Assembly: GCF_014650115.1 (NCBI RefSeq)
Contig: NZ_BMUI01000011.1
Location: forward strand, 1-64,000
DNA from: Streptomyces olivaceoviridis
GTDB lineage: Bacteria; Actinomycetota; Actinomycetes; Streptomycetales; Streptomycetaceae
Reading direction: 5' to 3'
DNA: 64,000 bases
Both the position numbers and the translations under genes were made by a program. A model generated the notes under the pieces. It ran no database searches. It saw nothing but the letters and a program-made list of their open reading frames with translations, and had not been told where the DNA came from. Of this stretch, positions 1-6,404 are shown piece after piece (the first letter of the stretch is position 1; each line of letters starts with the position of its first letter).

Positions 1-323
1 CGGTGTCTGATCCCCAGTCAGCGGGGGTTGTCCTCCCGGCCGTTGGGCCGTTCCGACGAGTGAGACTTTAGCGGATTCCTGGCTCCCGAGCTAATCGGGG
101 GCCGGCGTCCTTTCGAACGCGGATTCCTCATTTCGCAAATACGCACGCCGAAGCAGCCGACACCGAAAGTGTCGATTGAGTGGGTGGTGCTCGCGGAATG
201 GCTGTCCGGGGACCGACCGGGGTCGGCGCTCACGTCGGACAACTCGGAGAACACTACGTATCGGCGCGGGTCGTGTCAACTCGCCGCCGCGAGGCACTCC
301 GGAGGCGTACCGTGGAGGGCGTG
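1..323 (+). other. Intergenic 5' flank of trpS leader
   Basis: No convincing coding frame is seen on either strand; open frames here are short and lack Streptomyces codon bias. The stretch is relatively A/T-containing around 60-180 and 250-265 and must hold the trpS promoter, but I cannot assign -35/-10 boxes confidently. A ribosome-binding site (GGAGGG, about 314-319) closes it just before the leader peptide. Confidence 0.5.
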
Positions 324-362
324 ATGACGCGTACGTGTACCCAGCTCTGGTGGGCCGCCTGA
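324..362 (+). CDS. Trp-rich leader peptide of trpS attenuator
   Basis: A 12-residue peptide, MTRTCTQLWWAA, starts at ATG 324 four bases after a GGAGGG Shine-Dalgarno and ends at TGA 360-362. Two adjacent Trp codons (348-353) lie just before the stop, and the stop sits between segments of overlapping hairpins at 352-412. This is the layout of a ribosome-stalling leader: scarce charged Trp-tRNA would hold the ribosome on the Trp pair. From memory, the auxiliary indolmycin-resistant trpRS1 of S. coelicolor is controlled by ribosome-mediated attenuation, and this appears to be the orthologous leader. It has no other likely role. Confidence 0.85.
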   Translation: MTRTCTQLWWAA

Positions 363-413
363 CGGCGGCCGTACTCACGTATGCACTCAACGGCCGCCGC
401 TTCGGCGGCCGTT
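352..413 (+). promoter_or_regulatory. Transcription attenuator of trpS (segments 1-4)
   Basis: Four mutually complementary segments are visible: 1 = 353-359, 2 = 363-372, 3 = 390-399, 4 = 403-412. Segment 1 pairs with 2 over 7 bp (GGCCGCC with GGCGGCC). Segment 2 is a perfect 10-base complement of 3 (antiterminator), and 3 is a perfect 10-base complement of 4 (terminator stem with a tiny CTT loop). The run after the stem is only mildly T-rich (TTCTCGTCTCTC), usual for Streptomyces. Segment 1 covers the Trp codons' end and the leader stop, so a ribosome stalled on Trp codons would mask it and favour 2:3 pairing and read-through. Confidence 0.82.
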
Positions 414-483
414 CTCGTCTCTCCCTCCGGGTCTCGGGGGCCGGCCGCAGGGGCGGCGGTCCCGACCAGAAGGTGGAGTGGAG

Positions 484-1509
484 ATGACTCGGGTCTTCAG
501 CGGGATTCAGCCGACCGGGCACCTGACCCTGGGCAACTACCTGGGGGCCATGCGGCGCTGGGCCGAGGTGGACCAGCATCGGGCGGAGTCGCTGTTCTGT
601 GTGGTGGATCTGCACGCGCTGACCATGGACCATGATCCGGCGCGCGTACGCAGGCTCAGCCGGCAGACGGCGACCTTGTTGCTGGCGGCCGGGCTCGACC
701 CCGACGTGTGCACGGTGTTCCTGCAGAGCCATGTCGACGAGCACACGCGGCTGTCGTACCTGCTGGAGTGCGTGGCGACCGACGGTGAGATGCGTCGGAT
801 GATCCAGTACAAGGAGAAGGCCGCGAAGGAGCGGGGTCGCGGTGGGAGTGTGCGGCTGTCGCTGCTGACGTATCCGGTCCTGATGGCGGCGGACATCCTG
901 GCGTACGGCACGGACGAGGTGCCGGTCGGCGAGGACCAGGCGCAGCATGTCGAGCTGACCCGGGATCTGGCGGTGCGGTTCAACCAGCGCTATGGGCAGG
1001 CGTTCGTGGTGCCGAGGGCGACGCTTCCGCAGGTGGCGGCGCGGGTGATGAACCTCCAGGACCCGACGAGGAAGATGGGGAAGTCGGACGACTCGGGGGC
1101 GGGGGTCGTCTATCTGCTGGACGAGCCGGACGTGGTGCGCAAGAAGGTGCTGCGGGCCGTGACGGACAGCGGGCGGGACGTCGTCCACGACCGGGCGGAG
1201 CGGCCGGGCCTCGCGAATCTGCTGGACATTCTCGCTGCGTGCACGGGTGGGAACCCTGAGTCACTGGCAGACGTTTACGACTCGTACGGCTCTTTGAAGA
1301 AGGACACCGCGGAGGCGGTGGTGGAGGTGCTGCGGCCGGTGCAGGCCAGGCACCGGGAGCTGTGCGCTGATCCGTCGTATGTCGAGGGGGTGCTGCGGGA
1401 TGGTGCGGAGAAGGCGCGGGCGTTGGCTCGGCCGACGGTCGATACGGCCTATAGGGCGATCGGGCTGCTGCCGCCCGTGGCGGAGCCTTCGCTGAGCGCC
1501 GCGCGTTAG
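484..1509 (+). CDS. trpS: Tryptophanyl-tRNA synthetase (auxiliary, attenuator-controlled)
   Basis: Cytosolic class I aminoacyl-tRNA synthetase that charges tRNA-Trp with tryptophan using ATP. The product is 341 residues, normal for TrpRS. The HIGH-type signature is in PTGHLTLGNYLGA (residues 10-22) and the KMSKS-type loop is KMGKS (197-201). ATG 484 is preferred over the in-frame GTG 478 because the AAGGTGGAG ribosome-binding site fits it better. It follows a Trp leader peptide and attenuator, implying induction when charged Trp-tRNA is low. By that leader and by the neighbouring proC-ilvD-radA order it should be the counterpart of S. coelicolor trpRS1, which gives indolmycin resistance (recalled knowledge; resistance here is inferred). 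Confidence 0.93.
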   Translation: MTRVFSGIQPTGHLTLGNYLGAMRRWAEVDQHRAESLFCVVDLHALTMDHDPARVRRLSRQTATLLLAAGLDPDVCTVFLQSHVDEHTRLSYLLECVATDGEMRRMIQYKEKAAKERGRGGSVRLSLLTYPVLMAADILAYGTDEVPVGEDQAQHVELTRDLAVRFNQRYGQAFVVPRATLPQVAARVMNLQDPTRKMGKSDDSGAGVVYLLDEPDVVRKKVLRAVTDSGRDVVHDRAERPGLANLLDILAACTGGNPESLADVYDSYGSLKKDTAEAVVEVLRPVQARHRELCADPSYVEGVLRDGAEKARALARPTVDTAYRAIGLLPPVAEPSLSAAR

Positions 1510-1546
1510 CCGGGCGGCGGCCCGCGGGCGGCGCTCTGCCCGGGTC

Positions 1547-1583
1547 GGTCCGCGGGCGGTGGGTGGGCCGCCGCCCGCGGACC
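1547..1583. terminator. Bidirectional terminator between trpS and proC
   Basis: A perfect 13-bp stem (GGTCCGCGGGCGG, 1547-1559, with its complement at 1571-1583) and an 11-base loop lies between the convergent trpS and proC ends. There is no T-run, as is common in Streptomyces. Confidence 0.75.
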
Positions 1584-1600
1584 GGCGTGGGGCGGTCGGT

Positions 1601-2413
1601 TCAGTCCTTCTTGCCGGAGGCGAGTTCGCGGCTGCGGTCGCGGGCGGCTTCGAGGGCGGCGATGAGGGCGGCTCGTACGCCGTGGTTCTCCAGTTCGCGG
1701 ATGGCGTTGATGGTGGTGCCGGCCGGGGAGGTGACGTTCTCCCGGAGCTTGACGGGGTGTTCGCCGCTGTCGCGGAGCATCACGGCGGCGCCGATCGCGG
1801 ACTGGACGATGAGGTCGTGGGCCTTGTCGCGCGGGAGACCGAGCAGGATGCCGGCGTCGGTCATGGCTTCGACCAGGTAGAAGAAGTACGCCGGGCCGGA
1901 GCCGGAGAGCGCGGTGCAGGCGTCCTGCTGGCTCTCGGGGACGCGGAGGGTCTTGCCGACGCCACCGAAGATCTCCTCGGCGTGTGCGAGGTGCTGTTCG
2001 GTGGCGTGGCTGCCGGCGGAGATGACCGACATGGCCTCGTCGACGAGGGCGGGGGTGTTGGTCATGACTCGGACGACGGGAGTGCCCGTGGCCAGGCGCT
2101 CCTCGAAGAAGGAGGTGGGGATACCGGCGGCTCCGCTGATGACCAGGCGGTCGGCGGGGACGTGCGGGGCGAGTTCGTCCAGGAGGGTGCCCATGTCCTG
2201 CGGCTTGACCGTGAGGATCAGGGTGTCGGCGGTCTTGGCGGCCTCGGTGTTGGTGGCCGGGGTGACTCCGTAGCGGGTGCGGAGTTCTTCGGCGCGTTCG
2301 GAGCGGCGGGCGGTGACCAGGAGGTCGTCGGGGGCCCAGCCGGCCCGGATCATTCCGCTGAGCAGGGCTTCGCCGATCTTGCCGGTGCCGAGGACTGCGA
2401 CTTTCTGGCTCAT
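1601..2413 (-). CDS. proC: Pyrroline-5-carboxylate reductase
   Basis: Last step of proline synthesis: NAD(P)H-dependent reduction of 1-pyrroline-5-carboxylate to L-proline, in the cytosol. The 270-residue length is standard. The N terminus has the dinucleotide-binding fold VAVLGTGKIGEALLSGM (about 5-21). The C-terminal third carries the family region around CTALSGSGPAYFFYLVEAM and the conserved DLVTSPAGTT-type segment, seen here as ENVTSPAGTTINAI. It starts at ATG 2413, is convergent with trpS, and shows no operon partner. Confidence 0.95.
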   Translation of the reverse strand: MSQKVAVLGTGKIGEALLSGMIRAGWAPDDLLVTARRSERAEELRTRYGVTPATNTEAAKTADTLILTVKPQDMGTLLDELAPHVPADRLVISGAAGIPTSFFEERLATGTPVVRVMTNTPALVDEAMSVISAGSHATEQHLAHAEEIFGGVGKTLRVPESQQDACTALSGSGPAYFFYLVEAMTDAGILLGLPRDKAHDLIVQSAIGAAVMLRDSGEHPVKLRENVTSPAGTTINAIRELENHGVRAALIAALEAARDRSRELASGKKD

Positions 2414-2491
2414 GCGGTTCAGTCTGGCACCGGGGTGGGGTGCGCGGGCGGTTTGTCCGGTGGGCGGGACGTCGGCCGGTGGGGCGCCCGG

Positions 2492-3298
2492 TCACGCCGT
2501 GCGCCGTCGTAGCGTCGCCGCACCCAGGCCCAGGACGAGCAACGCGCAGCCGGCCACGATCAGGACGTCGCGGACGAAGGTCGCCGTCATGTCGGCGTGG
2601 TGGAGGACCTGGTTCATGCCGTCGACGGCGTACGACATCGGCAGGACGTCGGAGACGGCCTCCAGGACGGGGTGCATGTCGGAGCGGGGGGTGAACAGGC
2701 CGCAGAGGAGGAGCTGGGGAAAGATCACCGCGGGCATGAACTGGACCGCCTGGAATTCCGAGGCCGCGAAGGCCGAGACGAAGAGACCGAGGGCCGTGCC
2801 GAGCAGGGCGTCGAGGAGGGCGACGAGGAGGAGCAGCCAGGGGGACCCGGTGACGTCGAGGCCGAGGAGGCAGACCGCGAGTCCGGTGGCGAGGGCGGAC
2901 TGGACGATGGCGAGGGCGCCGAAGGCGAGGGCGTAGCCGGCGATGAGGTCGGCCTTGCCGAGGGGCAGGGCGAGGAGGCGTTCGAGGGTGCCGGAGGTGC
3001 GTTCGCGCAGGGTGGCGATGGAGGTGACCAGGAACATCGTGATCAGCGGGAAGATGCCGAGCAGCGAGGCGCCGGTGTTGTCGAAGGTGCGCGGGCTGGC
3101 GTCGAAGACGTAGCGCAGCAGGATCAGCATCAGGCAGGGGATCAGGACCATCAGCGCGATGGTGCGCGGGTCGTGGCGGAGCTGGCGCAGGACCCGGGCC
3201 GCGGTGGCGGTGGTGCGGGAGGTGTTGAGGGCGCTGGGGCCTGTGGCGGGGGCCACCGGGGTCGTCGTCTTCACCGTGGTCAGGGGGCTCGGGCTCAT
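2492..3298 (-). CDS. ABC-2 type transporter permease
   Basis: Integral membrane half of an exporter, 268 residues. After a roughly 50-residue Ser/Thr/Pro-rich cytoplasmic N terminus come about six hydrophobic segments (for example TIALMVLIPCLMLILL and the closing VLIVAGCALLVLGLGA). The segment LRERTSGTLERLLALP is the signature of ABC-2 drug and lipid exporters. The start ATG 3298 overlaps the stop of the upstream ATPase gene (ATGA), so the two are translationally coupled and form one transporter. Substrate is unknown; this class usually exports hydrophobic drugs or cell-envelope molecules. Confidence 0.88.
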   Translation of the reverse strand: MSPSPLTTVKTTTPVAPATGPSALNTSRTTATAARVLRQLRHDPRTIALMVLIPCLMLILLRYVFDASPRTFDNTGASLLGIFPLITMFLVTSIATLRERTSGTLERLLALPLGKADLIAGYALAFGALAIVQSALATGLAVCLLGLDVTGSPWLLLLVALLDALLGTALGLFVSAFAASEFQAVQFMPAVIFPQLLLCGLFTPRSDMHPVLEAVSDVLPMSYAVDGMNQVLHHADMTATFVRDVLIVAGCALLVLGLGAATLRRRTA

Positions 3299-4122
3299 CG
3301 GGTGCTCTCTTTCGTGCGGCCCGCGGTGGCCTCGTCGACCAGGCGCAGGAAGGCGGCCTCGACGGTGTCGGTGCCGGTGCGGGTGCGCAGGGCGTCCGGG
3401 GTGTCTCCTCCAGCCTCCGGCCGGGAGGTGCCCCCGGCGAGGAACTCGCCCTCGCGCATGAGGAGGAGGCGGTGGCAGCGCTCGGCCTCGTCCATGACGT
3501 GGGAGGAGACGAGGAGGGTGGTGCCGCGGGTGGCGGCGAGATCGTGGAAGAGCTGCCACAGGTCCCGGCGGAGGACGGGGTCGAGGCCGACGGTGGGTTC
3601 GTCGAGGACGAGGAGTTCGGGGGTGCCGAGGAGGGCGACGGCGAGGGAGACGCGGCCCCGCTGGCCGCCGGAGAGGTTGCCGGCGAGGGCGTCGGCGTGG
3701 CGGGTGAGGTCGACGTCGGCGATGGCCCGGGTGACGTGCTGGTGGCGGCGGTCGGCGGCGGCGCGGCCGGGGTCGAGGATCGCGGCGAAGTAGTCGAGGT
3801 TCTGACGGACGGTGAGGTCGTCGTAGACGGAGGGGGCCTGGGTGACGTAGCCGATGCGGCTGCGCAGGGTGGGGTGGCCGGCCGGGTGGCCGAGGACGTC
3901 GAGGGTGCCGGTGACCTTGGCCTGGGTGCCGACGATCGCGCGCATGAGGGTGGATTTGCCGCAGCCGGAGGGGCCGAGGAGGCCGGTGATCCGGCCGCGG
4001 GGGACGGTGAAGCGGAGGTGGTGCAGGACCGTGCGGGGGCCGCGGGTGACGGTGAGGTCGTCGGCGTGGATCGCGGGGGTGGAGGCAGCGGGGGGTGGAG
4101 GGTCCGGCTCGTAATTCATCAT
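3295..4122 (-). CDS. ABC transporter ATP-binding protein
   Basis: Cytoplasmic ATPase of the exporter with the permease at 2492-3298; 275 residues. Walker A is GPSGCGKST, the signature LSGGQRGRVSLA, Walker B LLVLDEPTVGLDP, and the H-loop SSH. Start is ATG 4122 or the adjacent in-frame ATG 4119. Near the C terminus a ten-residue stretch, GGTSRPEAGG, interrupts an otherwise standard FLA...DTPDALRTRTGT segment. It is encoded by a GC-rich palindromic repeat (3401-3436) and looks like an in-frame insertion. The core motifs are intact, so activity is expected. Substrate unknown. Confidence 0.9.
   Translation of the reverse strand: MMNYEPDPPPPAASTPAIHADDLTVTRGPRTVLHHLRFTVPRGRITGLLGPSGCGKSTLMRAIVGTQAKVTGTLDVLGHPAGHPTLRSRIGYVTQAPSVYDDLTVRQNLDYFAAILDPGRAAADRRHQHVTRAIADVDLTRHADALAGNLSGGQRGRVSLAVALLGTPELLVLDEPTVGLDPVLRRDLWQLFHDLAATRGTTLLVSSHVMDEAERCHRLLLMREGEFLAGGTSRPEAGGDTPDALRTRTGTDTVEAAFLRLVDEATAGRTKESTR
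3401..3436. repeat. Palindromic Streptomyces-type repeat inside ABC ATPase gene
   Basis: A GC-rich partial palindrome (core CCTCCGGCCGGGAGG at 3415-3429 region) lies in frame within the ATPase gene and encodes GGTSRPEAGG. Similar GGGGGCACCTCCC-type palindromes are scattered through Streptomyces genomes, usually between genes (recalled knowledge). Its presence inside a reading frame marks a recent insertion. Confidence 0.6.
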
Positions 4123-4221
4123 GTGATGAATACTTGGGCTGGAGGGGTCGGCGCGTCAAGGGACGAGGGCGAAGAGGGCGAGGGTGGGAGCCGGTGAAGG
4201 GTGTGGGGGCGGGAGGTGGGG

Positions 4222-5019
4222 TCAGGGCTTGCGGGCGACCAGGAGCCGGACGTCGTAGGTCTCCTCGACCGTGCCGTCCGGGAAGACCTCCAGCAGGTGG
4301 GCGCGCTCCTCGGCGAGGAAGGCGGTGGTGCGCTCCTCGGGGCTGGTGAGGAAGGCCGAGTGGCTGCCGATGTTGGCGAGGTGGGTGTCGACCGGGACGC
4401 GACGGCTCCAGCGGACCGTGCGGCGGACGAAGTCCAACCGCCCGCTGGGGTCGGCCAGCTCGATGCGGTCACCGGCCTTGCGCGCTTCGGCGGCGACGTC
4501 GACGCCCAGGAAGCGGGAGACGCGGCGGGCGGCGTCGGCGATCCACCCGACGTCCAGCGCATCGGTGTTCCACCACAGCGCCAGCGCACCGCCCGGACGC
4601 AGCACGCGCAGCGCCTCCGGCACCGAGTGGGCCGGGTCGGTCCAGTGCCAGGCCTGGGCGCAGGTGATGAGGTCGGCGTGGGCGTCGGTGACGGGGAGGG
4701 CGTTGCCGTTGCCCCGGACGAGCGGGATGTGCGGGAGCGCGCGGCGGAACTCGGCGGCCATGCCCGCGCCGGGTTCGACGGCGAGGACGTCGGCGCCCCG
4801 GGCGTGCAGGAGGGCGGTGGCGATGCCGGTGCCCGCGCCGACGTCCACCGTCCTGGCGCCTTGGAGGGGGCGGCCGGCCAGTTCCTCGACGGCGTCGAGG
4901 AGGGCGGGCGGGTAGGAGGGCCGGTTCGCGGCGTACTGGGCGGCGGCGGAGTTGAAGGACGCGGCGCGGGCGGCGTGGGAAGCGTGCGGGTCGGCGGGCG
5001 ACGGCTCGGTGACGGTCAT
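4222..5019 (-). CDS. Class I SAM-dependent methyltransferase
   Basis: Predicted 265-residue cytosolic methyltransferase. It has the SAM-binding motif I VDVGAGTGIATALL after a short leader, an acidic residue at the end of strand 2 (LAVEPGAGM), and motif post-I/II features (ALPVTDAHADLITCAQAWHW, then LRVLRPGGALALWW). This is the Methyltransf_11/UbiE-like fold. Start ATG 5019 is preferred to the upstream in-frame codon at 5088 because homologous sequence begins near FNSAAAQYAANRPSYP and the extra segment is basic and non-conserved in style. Substrate cannot be told from sequence. Confidence 0.85.
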   Translation of the reverse strand: MTVTEPSPADPHASHAARAASFNSAAAQYAANRPSYPPALLDAVEELAGRPLQGARTVDVGAGTGIATALLHARGADVLAVEPGAGMAAEFRRALPHIPLVRGNGNALPVTDAHADLITCAQAWHWTDPAHSVPEALRVLRPGGALALWWNTDALDVGWIADAARRVSRFLGVDVAAEARKAGDRIELADPSGRLDFVRRTVRWSRRVPVDTHLANIGSHSAFLTSPEERTTAFLAEERAHLLEVFPDGTVEETYDVRLLVARKP

Positions 5020-5112
5020 GGGTTCCTGTCTACGGCATCGCCGCGCGCCTGCCGTACCCCTGTTTCCGTCCTGCCGTCGCGGTTCCACCGTTGCCGTTCC
5101 GCTGGTGCCGTC

Positions 5113-5658
5113 CTACCGGCGGCGCTTCTTCTTCGACGGGTTGCCGGTGCGGCGGGTGGTGCGGCGCGCGTGGGCCTCGCGGGCCTGCTCGTACTCCTCG
5201 CGGTGCAGCTTCTCGCCCGGTGCCTCGGTGAGGGCGCGGAAGAAGTAGGCGAGGAGGGTGCCGACGAAGCCGATGGCCAGCAGACCGCGCAGGGAGGCCT
5301 GGCGCTGCGGGTCGTGGCGCTTGCCGAAGCCCTCCCAGGTGTTGCGGAAGGCGAGCGCGCTACAGATCGCGAACATGGCGACGACCAGCACGGTCACGAA
5401 GGAGCCGGACTCGGCGATCCGGATGCCCTCGTAGGCGAGGCGCAGCACCAGACAGGAGACGGCGGCGGCGGCGAGGGAGCCGACGGCGACGCCGGCGCGG
5501 CGCGCCGCGTAGCCGTTGTCGTGGTTCACCCAGGAGGTGCCGAAGAAGCGCAGGGGCTCGGGGCGGGGGCCGCCACCCTGCGGCGGCGCGCCGTCGCCCT
5601 CGGCCGCGCGGCCGGCGGAGCCCGCCGAGGTGTCCGGGGTGCCGGTTTCGTCGCTCAC
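5113..5658 (-). CDS. Membrane protein of unknown function
   Basis: A 181-residue protein with a disordered, Gly/Pro-rich N terminus (1-40), then three hydrophobic segments: about 53-75 (VAVGSLAAAAVSCLVLRLA), 87-105 (VTVLVVAMFAICSALAF) and 124-142 (LLAIGFVGTLLAYFF). The tail is very basic and ends in KKKRRR. I do not recognise a named family. The basic tail suggests a cytosolic C terminus. It lies 93 bp upstream (in transcription) of the methyltransferase gene and might share its transcript. Confidence 0.7.
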   Translation of the reverse strand: MSDETGTPDTSAGSAGRAAEGDGAPPQGGGPRPEPLRFFGTSWVNHDNGYAARRAGVAVGSLAAAAVSCLVLRLAYEGIRIAESGSFVTVLVVAMFAICSALAFRNTWEGFGKRHDPQRQASLRGLLAIGFVGTLLAYFFRALTEAPGEKLHREEYEQAREAHARRTTRRTGNPSKKKRRR

Positions 5659-5905
5659 AGCACGATTATGGCGCCGACGGCGGACGAGCTTCCGGGCGGG
5701 GTGCGGTGCCTGCGGGGTGGCGGCGTCGGCAGGGCGGTGCGGGCGGGGTGGCGGTGCGGGCGGGAGGCGGTTCCGCGTCGGCGGCCCCCGTCCCGCCGAG
5801 GCATGGCCCTGGCGGGACGAGAGGGCTCACGGCGCCGGCCGTGGCGGGTGCGGTCCCGGCCGTGCACAGTCGGTGCGGGCCGGGGTCGGTGGGTACGGAC
5901 TGGGG

Positions 5906-6250
5906 TCAGCCGCAGCGTGGGGCGATGTAGCCGTCGGTGCCTGTGTGGACGTAGGCGTCCGAGACGTACTCGCCGCTGTCGATGAGGTCCCAGATGTTCG
6001 TCGTGCCGTAGGTGCCCGTGACCGTCGTGCCGGGCGTCTGGCAGTAGATCGGCACCCGGACGTCCTCCGGCAGGACGCGGACCAGGTTGTACTGGGTGCC
6101 CGGGCCGCTGCGGACGTTCAGCCGGACACCGGGCGCGACGGCGTAGGTACGGACGGCTGCCGCCGCCTGCGTCACCACGTCCTCGGCACCGCCGGTGCCG
6201 TTGACGCCGTCGTCGATGGCCTCGGCCTCATGTGCGCGGTCGACTGACAT
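5906..6250 (-). CDS. Bacterial SH3-domain protein
   Basis: A 114-residue protein made largely of one SH3b (SH3_3) domain: GVRLNVRSGPGTQYNLVRVL opens it and the fold continues through a Trp-containing strand (NIWDLIDSGEYVSDAYV). Bacterial SH3 domains usually bind cell-wall or peptide ligands, but no signal peptide is visible from the chosen start. ATG 6250 is chosen because a GGGGGAGGA ribosome-binding site sits 8 bases upstream; the longer frame to 6328 adds a basic, non-conserved segment. Divergent from the kinase gene at 6405. Confidence 0.75.
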   Translation of the reverse strand: MSVDRAHEAEAIDDGVNGTGGAEDVVTQAAAAVRTYAVAPGVRLNVRSGPGTQYNLVRVLPEDVRVPIYCQTPGTTVTGTYGTTNIWDLIDSGEYVSDAYVHTGTDGYIAPRCG

Positions 6251-6404
6251 GAAAATGGTCCTCCCCCGTCGTCTTCCTTGAACTCGGCGCGAAACGCAGG
6301 TGCGCGACGCGCACCCAGACGCTAGCAAGCCGCCTCTGTCTCGTACGAGTCATCGACTAGGCTCCGTGCGTCGCGCGCGCGGACGAAGAGCACGGGGGTG
6401 GTCC

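Noticed and set aside
1..254. 78-residue minus-strand frame at the window start
   Set aside because: Random-looking composition, no ribosome-binding site and no Streptomyces codon bias.
2492..4159. 555-residue frame joining the permease with a Pro/His/Arg-rich N terminus
   Set aside because: The N-terminal half is out of frame with the ABC ATPase, which has all its motifs in another frame; the true permease starts at ATG 3298.
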